NCBI GenBank assembly: GCA_037131575.1
Contig: JBAXQV010000047.1
Coordinates: 1 to 17,983 of the forward strand
Reading direction: 5' to 3'
Source of the DNA: VFMC01 sp037131575
GTDB lineage: Bacteria > Actinomycetota > Acidimicrobiia > Acidimicrobiales > Ilumatobacteraceae
DNA: 17,983 nt
The notes under the pieces were generated by a model, which was given only the letters and a program-made list of their open reading frames with translations, was not told where the DNA came from and did no database searches. Position numbers and translations under genes: made by a program. Each line of letters opens with the position of its first letter. The stretch's first letter is position 1. Positions 1-8,978 of this stretch are shown one piece after another.

Positions 1-1549
1 GCTCGGCGCCGCCCGGGGCCGCGGGGTCGCCCACGAGTGTGAGCGTTGAATGACGTTCGAAACGATGGCTGCGCTCAGCGAGATCGGCGAGGTCGGCCAC
101 CGGATACGCCACCACGGCGGCAGCTACCAACTCGGGCGCATCGCGCAGGACACCGAGAACCGTGAAGCCGCCGGCCGACCCGCCATTGAGCGCGGTGGTG
201 GCGGGTGTGGCCCACCCTGCCTCGTGCGCATGCCGGATGGTGGCCACAACATCGCTCACGTCGAGTTCGCCCCACCGACCGTTGAGCGCCTGCTGATACG
301 CCCGGCCGTGCCCGGTCGACCCGCGATGGTCGGGCACCACGATGTTCCAGCCACGCGACCGCCAGTAGGCGATACGCGGCATGAACGTGACCTGCCACTG
401 GTCGGTGGGTCCACCGTGCACCCAGCAGATCATGCGCGGTGGCGCATCACTGGGAGCGGCCCGATACAGGCGCGCGAACACGGTGCTGCCATCGGCTGCG
501 GTGATCGTGATGGCCTCGGGCTCCACCAGGTCGTCATCGGCCCACGAGGCATCGGGCCCCACGGCGACGGTGTGTCGCGGCCAGGCACTGCTCGGCCCAC
601 CGCTGGTGTCGTACACCACCACCTGCGTGGGTGTGCGCGCCCCGGTGCGCAGCGCGGCCAGTCGATCGCCGGCCCACGACAACTGGCCGTGTACACCACG
701 CGCCTGCTCGCGCACTTGCCCGGTGGCCAGCTCGACCACACACAGCCGGCCGAACCCAGCTTCATTGCGGGTGAACGCGATGAACTGCCCATCGGGCGAG
801 CACGCGTAGGAACGCTGACCCAGGCCCCAGGTGGGCCCACCGTGTTCGAACGGTTCGTCCACCACCACCTCTCCGTCGACCCACAGGTTGTTCCAACCGT
901 GCGCATCGACGATGCCTGTACCCCGTCCGTCGGGCAACGTGCGTGGCTGCTGCACACTCCCCTCGGGTACCCACTCGCTGCGAGCCATGTCGGCGAAGGT
1001 GATGTTCACCACCCGGGTGTGGTCCCACGGCATATCGGGCACGTTCCAGGCCAACCACAGCACCCCGGACGAGCACGGGGTGGGGAACGGATCGAAGCAG
1101 AAATCGGCCGAGCCGTCGTCGAGACGTTCCACAGTGCCGTCGATGAGCGATACCGACCACACCTCGGCCTGTTCCACCACGTACACCACTCGCGAGCCAT
1201 CGGGAACCACCGCAGGAGCCTGTGCCACACGCTCGGGCCCCTGGGCCGTGAGTTGGCGTGCGGGCGCACCGTCGAGCTGTTGCCACCACAGGTTGCCATC
1301 GCCAGCGGCATACACGATGGCCTGTTCGTCGGCCGACCAACACCAGCAACCGCCACCCAACCCGCGACCGGGGCGCGGAGCGACCACCCCGGTGATGCTG
1401 CGCTGCTCGCCGCTGGCGAGGTCGACCATCACGACCTCGGCGTGTCCCTGCTGGCTCAGCACATAGCCGAGCCGTGCGCCGTCGGCTGTGAGCCGCGGCT
1501 CACTGAGGTCACGCCCACTCAGACACCGCTCTACGGGTACTACCGCCAC
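1..1549 (-). CDS. S9 family (prolyl oligopeptidase-type) serine peptidase, 5' part, runs off the left edge
   Basis: An uninterrupted minus-strand reading frame enters from the left edge and shows about 516 residues. The N-terminal two thirds carry repeated WD/PD40-like strands such as LTADGARLGYV and CSPDGQFIAFTR, as in the beta-propeller of S9 peptidases. The alpha/beta-hydrolase domain follows, with the oxyanion-region HGGP at residues 378-381, a PDHRGSTGHG segment, and the nucleophile motif GGSAGG with Ser458 (codon 178-176). The catalytic Asp and His would lie beyond the window. No signal peptide is visible, so a cytosolic peptidase cleaving short peptides, acylaminoacyl-peptidase/DPP-like, is likely. 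I chose GTG 1549 because a TANNNT hexamer sits 8 nt upstream. An ATG at 1573 would add 8 residues and has no better ribosome-binding site. It is divergent from glpX. Family membership is sure; substrate is not. Confidence 0.88.
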   Translation of the reverse strand, partial: MAVVPVERCLSGRDLSEPRLTADGARLGYVLSQQGHAEVVMVDLASGEQRSITGVVAPRPGRGLGGGCWCWSADEQAIVYAAGDGNLWWQQLDGAPARQLTAQGPERVAQAPAVVPDGSRVVYVVEQAEVWSVSLIDGTVERLDDGSADFCFDPFPTPCSSGVLWLAWNVPDMPWDHTRVVNITFADMARSEWVPEGSVQQPRTLPDGRGTGIVDAHGWNNLWVDGEVVVDEPFEHGGPTWGLGQRSYACSPDGQFIAFTRNEAGFGRLCVVELATGQVREQARGVHGQLSWAGDRLAALRTGARTPTQVVVYDTSGGPSSAWPRHTVAVGPDASWADDDLVEPEAITITAADGSTVFARLYRAAPSDAPPRMICWVHGGPTDQWQVTFMPRIAYWRSRGWNIVVPDHRGSTGHGRAYQQALNGRWGELDVSDVVATIRHAHEAGWATPATTALNGGSAGGFTVLGVLRDAPELVAAAVVAYPVADLADLAERSHRFERHSTLTLVGDPAAPGGAE

Positions 1550-1557
1550 GGCGCGGC

Positions 1558-1563
1558 ACTGTA
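1558..1563 (-). promoter_or_regulatory. Candidate -10 element (TACAGT) for a leaderless S9 peptidase mRNA
   Basis: On the minus strand TACAGT matches TANNNT and ends 8 nt before GTG 1549. This spacing would put the transcription start at or next to the start codon. It counts only if GTG 1549, not ATG 1573, is the real start. No clear -35 is seen. Confidence 0.35.
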
Positions 1564-1619
1564 GCGAGGCCATCGGCCCCAATCACAGAGGAGCGGCTGT
1601 TCACTCGAAGTTCACCGAC

Positions 1620-1625
1620 TATCCT
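1620..1625 (+). promoter_or_regulatory. Candidate -10 element (TATCCT) for a leaderless glpX mRNA
   Basis: TATCCT fits TANNNT and ends 7 nt before the GTG start of glpX, so transcription would begin at about the start codon. There is no Shine-Dalgarno sequence in that interval, and no -35 box I would defend. Confidence 0.5.
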
Positions 1626-1632
1626 GGGCGAT

Positions 1633-2616
1633 GTGACTGCACCCGATCGCAACCTTGCCCTCGAACTCGTCCGTGTCACCGAAAGCGCCGCCCTGTCGGC
1701 TGCGCGCTGGGTGGGTCGTGGCGACAAGAACGGCGCCGACGGTGCCGCCGTCGATGCCATGCGCACCGTGCTGGCCACCGTGAGCATGGACGGTCTGGTG
1801 GTCATCGGCGAGGGCGAGAAGGATGAAGCGCCGATGCTCTACAACGGCGAGCGCATCGGCGATGGCACGTCACCGCAGGTCGATGTGGCCGTCGACCCCA
1901 TCGACGGCACCAGCCTCACGGCACTCGGCCGAGCGAATGCGATTTCGGTCATCGCCGTCAGCGAGCGGGGCAGCATGTACGACCCTGGCCCGTGCGTCTA
2001 CATGAGCAAGATCGCTGTGGGCCCGCAGGCAGCCGGCTCCATCGACATCACCGCCACCGCAACACAGAACCTGCGCTGGGTGGCCAAGGCCAAAGGTGAG
2101 AGCGTGCGCGATCTCACGGTGGTCATCCTCGACCGGCCGCGCCATGCAGAACTCATCGCCGAAGTGCGCTCCAGCGGTGCCCGCGTGAAACTCATCTCCG
2201 ATGGCGACATCTTCGGCGCCATCGCCACGGCCTGGCCCGACGCCGGTGTCGACATCCTCTTCGGTATCGGCGGTACACCTGAAGGCGTCATCGCCGCAGC
2301 GGCGCTGAAGGGCATGGGAGGCGAAATCCAAGGCCAACTGTGGCCGCGTACGGAACAAGAGCGCGCCGAGGCAGTAGCCCGTGGGTACGACCTCGATGCC
2401 GTGCTCACCACCAACGACCTCGTGCGTGGCGACGATGCATTCTTCGCTGCCACCGGTATCACCGACGGCGAACTGCTCCGCGGGGTTCGCTTCAGTAGCA
2501 GCGGTGCTACCACACAGAGCCTGGTGATGCGCTCGCGCAGTGGCACGGTGCGCTTGGTGGAGGCTCGTCACCGGCTCGACAAGCTCGCCAGCTTCGCCGC
2601 CATCGACTACGCCTGA
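1633..2616 (+). CDS. glpX: Class II fructose-1,6-bisphosphatase
   Basis: GlpX hydrolyses fructose 1,6-bisphosphate to fructose 6-phosphate and phosphate, the committed step of gluconeogenesis, in the cytosol. The 327-residue protein has the family's usual length. It shows the metal/phosphate-binding motifs of the inositol-phosphatase fold: GEGEKDEAPML at 59-69, DPIDGTS at 88-94 and GGTPEG at 213-218. Together these are diagnostic of class II rather than class I enzymes. The start is GTG 1633; no ribosome-binding site precedes it, but TATCCT lies 7 nt upstream, which suggests a leaderless transcript. The gene is divergent from the S9 peptidase. Its stop overlaps the convergent dioxygenase gene by 10 bp. 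In many actinobacteria GlpX is the main gluconeogenic FBPase; I infer the same here. Confidence 0.96.
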   Translation: MTAPDRNLALELVRVTESAALSAARWVGRGDKNGADGAAVDAMRTVLATVSMDGLVVIGEGEKDEAPMLYNGERIGDGTSPQVDVAVDPIDGTSLTALGRANAISVIAVSERGSMYDPGPCVYMSKIAVGPQAAGSIDITATATQNLRWVAKAKGESVRDLTVVILDRPRHAELIAEVRSSGARVKLISDGDIFGAIATAWPDAGVDILFGIGGTPEGVIAAAALKGMGGEIQGQLWPRTEQERAEAVARGYDLDAVLTTNDLVRGDDAFFAATGITDGELLRGVRFSSSGATTQSLVMRSRSGTVRLVEARHRLDKLASFAAIDYA

Positions 2617-3659
2617 GAACCGCGGCGCGCCTGCAGTTGCATGCGCGCGAACAACTCGGGGTGATGCAGCGCCGCCACATCGGGATGGGCGAGCAGGCGC
2701 GCCGTTAGCCACACATCGCCGAACGTGCCCACCATGGCATCTCCGTCGTTGGTGAGGAGGCGGTGACCGAGTTGGCGAGCCATCGGCTCGGGGAGGTCGA
2801 CGGCCGGCATCGACGCCTCGAGGCTCGGGTTGAAGAAGTAGGCGAGCGCCAACCGTTCGCGGCTGGTGGTGGGGCTCACCACTCGGTGACGCGCGGCGCG
2901 GAAGTAGCCCCGGCTGGCCCGGCGCATGATGTCGCCGAGGTTGAGCACATACGCCCCGGGCCGGGCAGGGATGTCGAGATACGCGTCGTCGTGCCACATC
3001 TGCAGGCCGTCGCCGGCATCGTGGTGCACCAGGGTGATGAGGCCGAGATCGTGGTGCACTGCCTTCCCCAGAGTCCCTCGCGAGAGCACCGGCGCGGCCG
3101 GGTACCGGATCATCCGCACCAGCACCTCGGGGTCGGGCAGCACAGCCGAATCGAAGCGGTCGATGGGCTGCCCCAGCGCCAGTGCCAGGGCGCGCAACAA
3201 CCACCGGCTCACCCGGTCGAGTTCGGCCATCCAGGCGGTGATGACGGGTTGGAAATCGGCCACGATGTGGTGCGGCCACTGGTTCGGGCCGCGCAAGCAC
3301 AGCCACGCCGGCTGGCCATCGACGGGCGTCACCGGGCGACGCTCGGGCCCGAACTCCACGATCTCGCGCCAGTCGGGCTGCGTACCACCGTGCTCCATGC
3401 CAAGGCGAGTGTGCCCACGAACATGGGGCGAATTCGTTACGGCGATCTGCGCCCGCTCGTTGTCGCTGGCCTCGAAGAACTCACGCGCAATGTCGTGCAC
3501 AGCAATGTCGAGGGCAGGGTCGACCCCGTGACCCTCGAGATAGGCGAAGCCATAGTGATGCATGGCTGCGCCGAGCTCGTCGACGAAGTCGAGGCTCGTG
3601 AGCGACCATGGGTCGTCGCTGAACCCTGTGATGTCGAGCACCGGGATATCGCCGTCCAC
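2607..3659 (-). CDS. Isopenicillin N synthase-like Fe(II)/2-oxoglutarate-dependent dioxygenase
   Basis: The 350-residue protein has the DIOX_N-like start (IPVLDI, then the DELGAAMHHYGFAYLEGHG stretch) and a double-stranded beta-helix core. Fe(II) ligands are His202 and Asp204 in VHHDLGLITL and distal His258 in AARHRVVSP. DGLQMW at 217-222 is the usual strand after the HxD motif. The 2-oxoglutarate-binding Arg is Arg269 in RERLALAYFFNP; the usual RxS is RxA here (Ala271). Family members oxidise diverse small molecules and the substrate cannot be read from sequence. The start GTG 3659 has no ribosome-binding site, but TACGAT ends 6 nt upstream. The gene lies 28 bp after the SDR gene on the same strand, and its 3' end overlaps glpX tail-to-tail. 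Related oxidases such as ethylene-forming or gibberellin-type enzymes are possible. Confidence 0.88.
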   Translation of the reverse strand: MDGDIPVLDITGFSDDPWSLTSLDFVDELGAAMHHYGFAYLEGHGVDPALDIAVHDIAREFFEASDNERAQIAVTNSPHVRGHTRLGMEHGGTQPDWREIVEFGPERRPVTPVDGQPAWLCLRGPNQWPHHIVADFQPVITAWMAELDRVSRWLLRALALALGQPIDRFDSAVLPDPEVLVRMIRYPAAPVLSRGTLGKAVHHDLGLITLVHHDAGDGLQMWHDDAYLDIPARPGAYVLNLGDIMRRASRGYFRAARHRVVSPTTSRERLALAYFFNPSLEASMPAVDLPEPMARQLGHRLLTNDGDAMVGTFGDVWLTARLLAHPDVAALHHPELFARMQLQARRGSQA

Positions 3660-3665
3660 GATGCC

Positions 3666-3671
3666 ATCGTA
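3666..3671 (-). promoter_or_regulatory. Candidate -10 element (TACGAT) for a leaderless dioxygenase mRNA
   Basis: On the minus strand TACGAT ends 6 nt before GTG 3659, in the 28-bp gap after the SDR gene. It fits TANNNT at leaderless spacing. It suggests the dioxygenase can be transcribed on its own despite lying close behind the SDR gene. Confidence 0.45.
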
Positions 3672-3687
3672 GGAGACAGCAGCGGTA

Positions 3688-4467
3688 TCAGCCGCGGTTG
3701 ACCAAACCCGACATCCGCCGAGCGATGGAACGCGGCATCACACCAGAGGCCGCAGCAAGGCCCTTATAGATGCCACCGGGCACCGCCAGCGCTTTGCCCT
3801 TGGCAACACCGTCGAGGCCACCCCGGGCAACGTCGTCGACTTCGAGCCACGCGAAGGTGGGGTAACTGGTTGAGTACGACTCGGTGTTCGACACGCTCTG
3901 GAATTCGGTGCGAGTGAGGCCAGGGCACAACGCCGTCACATGCACACCGGTACCGCGCACCTCTTCGTGCAGGCTCTCGGTGAGGTTGGTCACGTACGCC
4001 TTGGTGGCGGCGTACACCGCCAACTTCGGAGCGGGCTGGAAACTGGCCACGCTCGACACGTTCAGTAGGTAGCCCCGCCCCTGAGGCACCATCACGCCGA
4101 GTGCCGCGCGACTGAGCCGGGTGAGTGCCCCGATGTTGAGGCTGATCTCATCGTCGAGACGATCGGGGTCGAGGGTGCTGAACTCGCCCGATGTGCCGAA
4201 CCCGGCGTTGTTCACCACCAGATCGACGGGTTGGTCGGCGGCCACGATGCGCGCCTCCACCGCGGCAAGCCCGGCCGCAGTCGTGAGATCGGCGGCCAGC
4301 ACTTCCACATCGCGATACTGCGCCGCCAACTCGGTGAGCCGGTCGACTCGGCGCGCCACGATCACCTGCGCAATGCCAGCCTCACCGAGAATGCGCACCA
4401 TCGCTTCACCGATACCGCTGGACGCTCCGGTGATGAGGGCGCGACGAAAAGGGTATGAGGAAGCCAT
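3688..4467 (-). CDS. Short-chain dehydrogenase/reductase (classical SDR)
   Basis: This 259-residue NAD(P)-dependent oxidoreductase has all classical SDR motifs. The Rossmann glycine motif TGASSGIG is at 13-20, NNAG at 86-89, the catalytic Ser in NVSS at 136-139, and YAATK with Tyr152 and Lys156. CPGLTRTEF at 181-189 is the usual post-catalytic stretch. ARR at 38-40 after the second beta strand, where NADP-specific members carry basic residues, suggests NADP(H). No membrane segment or signal peptide is seen; the substrate is unknown. The start is ATG 4467, 23 bp after the atpC stop, with no ribosome-binding site but TACACT 6 nt upstream. It may therefore be transcribed independently or by read-through from the atp operon. 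It is followed closely by the dioxygenase, so the two could act on one pathway, which is only an inference from proximity. Confidence 0.92.
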   Translation of the reverse strand: MASSYPFRRALITGASSGIGEAMVRILGEAGIAQVIVARRVDRLTELAAQYRDVEVLAADLTTAAGLAAVEARIVAADQPVDLVVNNAGFGTSGEFSTLDPDRLDDEISLNIGALTRLSRAALGVMVPQGRGYLLNVSSVASFQPAPKLAVYAATKAYVTNLTESLHEEVRGTGVHVTALCPGLTRTEFQSVSNTESYSTSYPTFAWLEVDDVARGGLDGVAKGKALAVPGGIYKGLAAASGVMPRSIARRMSGLVNRG

Positions 4468-4473
4468 CCGCGC

Positions 4474-4479
4474 AGTGTA
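4474..4479 (-). promoter_or_regulatory. Candidate -10 element (TACACT) for a leaderless SDR mRNA
   Basis: On the minus strand TACACT ends 6 nt before ATG 4467, inside the short gap after atpC. Spacing fits a transcript starting at the initiation codon. It would separate SDR expression from the atp operon. Confidence 0.45.
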
Positions 4480-4490
4480 CGAGCGCTGGG

Positions 4491-4907
4491 TCAGTGCGCA
4501 CCAGCAGTGGTACCGAGACCACCACTGGCATTGAGACGTGCATGGGCACGACTCAGCGATGCTGATGCCTCGGCGTCGTGCTCATGACGCAACCGTTCTT
4601 CGGCACGTTCCTTGGCGCTGAACGCACGCTGCCGATCGACTTCGCCACCGAGTTCGGCGGCATCCGACAGGATGCTCACCACGTTGCCGCTCACCTGTAC
4701 AAAACCGCCGTGAACGGCGATGTCGAGCACCGACGAATCGGCCAAGGTGACTCGGGTATGACACTCGGTGAGCGCACCGACGAACGGGGCATGACCGGGC
4801 AGGAAAGCGATTTCGCCACCACCGAGGGTGCGCGTGATCACCTGGGTGGCCTCGCCCGAGAACAACACGCGCTCGGGCGACACGACCTCGACCTGCATGC
4901 TGGCCAT
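4491..4907 (-). CDS. atpC: F1Fo ATP synthase subunit epsilon
   Basis: Epsilon is part of the central rotor stalk, touching gamma and the c-ring, and can inhibit ATP hydrolysis through its C-terminal helices. The 138-residue protein has the N-terminal beta-sandwich signature (VEVVSPERVLFSGEA, FLPGHAPFVGAL at 35-46, HGGF at 66-69). A C-terminal helical part contains VDRQRA at 90-95, which fits the I(L)DxxRA nucleotide-binding motif described for bacterial epsilon, followed by AKERAEERL. Length matches full-length (two-helix) epsilon. The start ATG 4907 lies 2 bp after the atpD stop, so translation is probably coupled. A second in-frame ATG at 4898 would remove three residues. It is the last atp gene. 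Confidence 0.96.
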   Translation of the reverse strand: MASMQVEVVSPERVLFSGEATQVITRTLGGGEIAFLPGHAPFVGALTECHTRVTLADSSVLDIAVHGGFVQVSGNVVSILSDAAELGGEVDRQRAFSAKERAEERLRHEHDAEASASLSRAHARLNASGGLGTTAGAH

Positions 4908-4909
4908 GA

Positions 4910-6346
4910 TCAGCTGGCGCTTTCCTGCAGCGCCTTGGCCTTGGCCAGCACCTGCTCGACACCGCCGACGTTCAAGAACGCCTGCTCGGGAACTTCGTCG
5001 AGTTCGCCCTTCACGATGGCTTCGAAGCTCTCCACCGTCTCGGCCACCGGCACGGTTTCGCCGCTCACACCGGTGAACACTTCGGCCACGTAGAACGGCT
5101 GGCTGAGGAAGCGCTGCACCTTGCGGGCGCGAGACACGGTGAGACGGTCTTCTTCCGACAGTTCGTCGAGACCGAGAATGGCGATGATGTCTTGCAGTTC
5201 CTTGTAGCGCTGCAAGATTTCCTGCACGCGGCGAGCCACGTCGTAATGACGCTGCCCCACCACTTCGGGCTGCAAGATGGTGGACGTGGAGGCCAACGGG
5301 TCGACCGCAGGGTAGATACCGAGCGACGCGATCTGGCGGCTCAACTCGGTGGTGGCATCGAGGAAGGTGAAGGTGGTGAACGGCGCCGGGTCGGTGTAGT
5401 CGTCGGCGGGCACGTACACGGCCTGCAGCGAGGTGATCGACCGGCCACGGGTAGAGGTGATGCGCTCTTGCAACTGGCCCATTTCGTCGGCCAGGGTGGG
5501 CTGGTAGCCCACGGCCGACGGCATACGGCCGAGCAGCGTCGATACTTCCGAACCGGCCTGCACGAACCGGAAGATGTTGTCGATGAACAACAACACGTCT
5601 TGGTTCTGCACATCGCGGAAGTACTCGGCCATGGTGAGGGCCGACAGTGCCACGCGCAGGCGCACTCCGGGCGGCTCGTCCATCTGGCCGAACACGAGGG
5701 CGGCTTTTTCGAACACGCCCGACTCTTCCATCTCCATGCGCAGGTCGGTGCCCTCACGGGTGCGCTCGCCCACGCCGGCGAACACCGACACACCACCGTG
5801 GTTCTGCGCCACACGACGGATCATCTCGGTGATGAGCACGGTCTTACCCACACCTGCACCGCCGAACAGACCGATCTTGCCGCCGGCCAGGTAGGGGGTG
5901 AGCAGGTCGATGACCTTGATGCCCGTTTCGAACATGCGCTTCGACGGTTCGAGCGCTGCGAAGTCGGGGGCCGACCGGTGGATCTCCCACCGCTCGGTGT
6001 TGGCGAAGTCGGCGTTGTCGCCGTCGAGCACTTCGCCCCACACGTTCCACACGTGGCCGAGGGTCTTGTCGCCCACGGGCACGGTGATGCCGCGGCCGGT
6101 GTTGCGCACCGCAGTGCCGCGACGCAAGCCGTCGGTGGGCTTCAGGCACACCGCACGCACGCGGCTGTCGCCGAGTTGCTGCGCCACTTCGGCGAGCACC
6201 TTCACCTCGGTGCCGTCGATGGTGACGGTGAACTCGAGTGCCTGGTTCAGTTCGGGGAGCGAACCGCGGGGGAACTCGACGTCGATCACGGGGCCGGCGA
6301 TGCCGACGACGCGGCCATCTTTGAGGTCTGTGTCGGTGAGGGTCAT
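4910..6346 (-). CDS. atpD: F1Fo ATP synthase subunit beta (catalytic)
   Basis: Beta carries the catalytic nucleotide sites of F1. The 478-residue protein has P-loop GGAGVGKT at 162-169, the catalytic Glu194 in GERTREG, Walker B in LLFIDNIFRF at 252-261, the signature PSAVGYQPTLADEMG, and the DELSEED lever motif at 394-400 that pushes gamma. All key residues are intact, so it should be active. The start is ATG 6346 with a good ribosome-binding site (AAGGA about 9 nt upstream). It is separated from atpG by 42 bp and from atpC by 2 bp. Alternative identities (alpha, Rho, FliI) are excluded by the DELSEED motif and the context. Confidence 0.99.
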   Translation of the reverse strand: MTLTDTDLKDGRVVGIAGPVIDVEFPRGSLPELNQALEFTVTIDGTEVKVLAEVAQQLGDSRVRAVCLKPTDGLRRGTAVRNTGRGITVPVGDKTLGHVWNVWGEVLDGDNADFANTERWEIHRSAPDFAALEPSKRMFETGIKVIDLLTPYLAGGKIGLFGGAGVGKTVLITEMIRRVAQNHGGVSVFAGVGERTREGTDLRMEMEESGVFEKAALVFGQMDEPPGVRLRVALSALTMAEYFRDVQNQDVLLFIDNIFRFVQAGSEVSTLLGRMPSAVGYQPTLADEMGQLQERITSTRGRSITSLQAVYVPADDYTDPAPFTTFTFLDATTELSRQIASLGIYPAVDPLASTSTILQPEVVGQRHYDVARRVQEILQRYKELQDIIAILGLDELSEEDRLTVSRARKVQRFLSQPFYVAEVFTGVSGETVPVAETVESFEAIVKGELDEVPEQAFLNVGGVEQVLAKAKALQESAS

Positions 6347-6388
6347 GGCGTTGGTTCCTTCGTTACTTCGACAGGTGGTTCGTCGGGG

Positions 6389-7363
6389 TCAGTTCGTGAG
6401 GCCGATTGACGACAGCGGACTGTTGTCGATCGGGCCGAGGTCGATGATGTGATGCTTCTTCGAATCGCCGGACAGCGCCTCGGCACCGCTGACGATCTCC
6501 ATGATCTCAGTGGTGATCGAGTCTTGGCGAGCACGGTTCATGATGCGGCTGAGGTTCTTGATGAGTTCCTCGGCGTTGTCGGTAGCGCTCTTCATCGCTC
6601 GCTGGCGGAATGCATGCTCGCTGGCTGCAGCGTTGAGCAGCGCGGCATAGATACGGGCCTCGATGTACCGCGGCAGCAGTGTTTCGAGAATGGTGGACGG
6701 ATCGGGTTCGAACTCGAAGTCGGCGGGCACACCGCTGGCATCGAGGCCTTTGCCGTCGCCACCACTGATGGCATCGCGATCGAGGGGCACCAAGGGACGG
6801 CGCACCACTTCCTGCGTACCAACCGACACGAAACGGGTGTACACCAGTTCCACTCGATCGAACTGGCCCGAGGTGTAGGCCTCCATCACGAGCGCTGCGA
6901 TGCGCTTGGCATCGGCGTAGGTGGGGTTGTCGCTGAAACCACCGAACGATGCCGCGATGTTGTAGCCGCGGAAGCGGAAGTAGTTCTCGGCCTTACGGCC
7001 GACCGCCACCACCGAGTAGCCCCGACCGTTCAACACGTCGTCTTTGATCTCGCCTTCGGTGGCGCGCTGGGTGCCGGCGTTGTAGCCGCCACACAGACCA
7101 CGGTCGGCGGTGATGACCACGTACGCCTTGGTGCGCTCGGTCTCACGACCGGCGAGCAATGGCGACTGCGACGCCGCGCCAGCGGCGGCGAGGTCTTTCA
7201 CCACTTCGGTGATTCGATCGCTATAGGGCACGGCAGCGGCGACGCGCTGCTGCGCCTTCACGATGCGGGACGCCGCGATGAGTTCCATGGCGCGCGTGAT
7301 CTTCTTCGTTGCCTGGACGCTGCGAATGCGTCCACGAAGAATGCGCTCCTGACCTCCGGCCAT
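6389..7363 (-). CDS. atpG: F1Fo ATP synthase subunit gamma, with C-terminal extension
   Basis: Gamma is the central shaft that turns inside the alpha3beta3 ring. The N-terminal helix (RGRIRSVQATKKITRAMELIA), the ADRGLCGGYN motif at 86-95 and the C-terminal helix (RQRAMKSATDNAEELI, ending EIMEIVSGAEAL) are all canonical. At 324 residues it is longer than the usual 285-305. There is a Gly/Asp-rich insertion around 198-216 and about 25 extra residues after the canonical end near 299. The insertion lies in the region where mycobacterial gamma has a regulatory loop. The start ATG 7363 is 2 bp after the atpA stop, with GGAG upstream. Assignment is certain; the role of the extra segments is unknown. 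Confidence 0.98.
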   Translation of the reverse strand: MAGGQERILRGRIRSVQATKKITRAMELIAASRIVKAQQRVAAAVPYSDRITEVVKDLAAAGAASQSPLLAGRETERTKAYVVITADRGLCGGYNAGTQRATEGEIKDDVLNGRGYSVVAVGRKAENYFRFRGYNIAASFGGFSDNPTYADAKRIAALVMEAYTSGQFDRVELVYTRFVSVGTQEVVRRPLVPLDRDAISGGDGKGLDASGVPADFEFEPDPSTILETLLPRYIEARIYAALLNAAASEHAFRQRAMKSATDNAEELIKNLSRIMNRARQDSITTEIMEIVSGAEALSGDSKKHHIIDLGPIDNSPLSSIGLTN

Positions 7364-7365
7364 GA

Positions 7366-8964
<1,599 letters not shown>

Positions 8965-8978
8965 GGTGTCTGGGTCTC

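Noticed and set aside
50..1564. 504-codon plus-strand open frame at the left end
   Set aside because: The minus strand is open throughout and encodes a clear S9 peptidase with HGGP and GGSAGG. The plus frame has no motif.
1870..3306. 478-codon minus-strand frame spanning glpX and part of the dioxygenase
   Set aside because: It is antisense to glpX and out of frame with the dioxygenase; both of these have full motifs.
5192..6409. 405-codon plus-strand open frame opposite atpD
   Set aside because: Antisense to the beta subunit with all its motifs; no independent support.
6389..6466. Frameshift as the cause of the long gamma C-terminus
   Set aside because: I could see no sign of a displaced stop or a frame change; the reading frame is smooth to the stop. 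It cannot be excluded without relatives, so the extension is reported as a finding.
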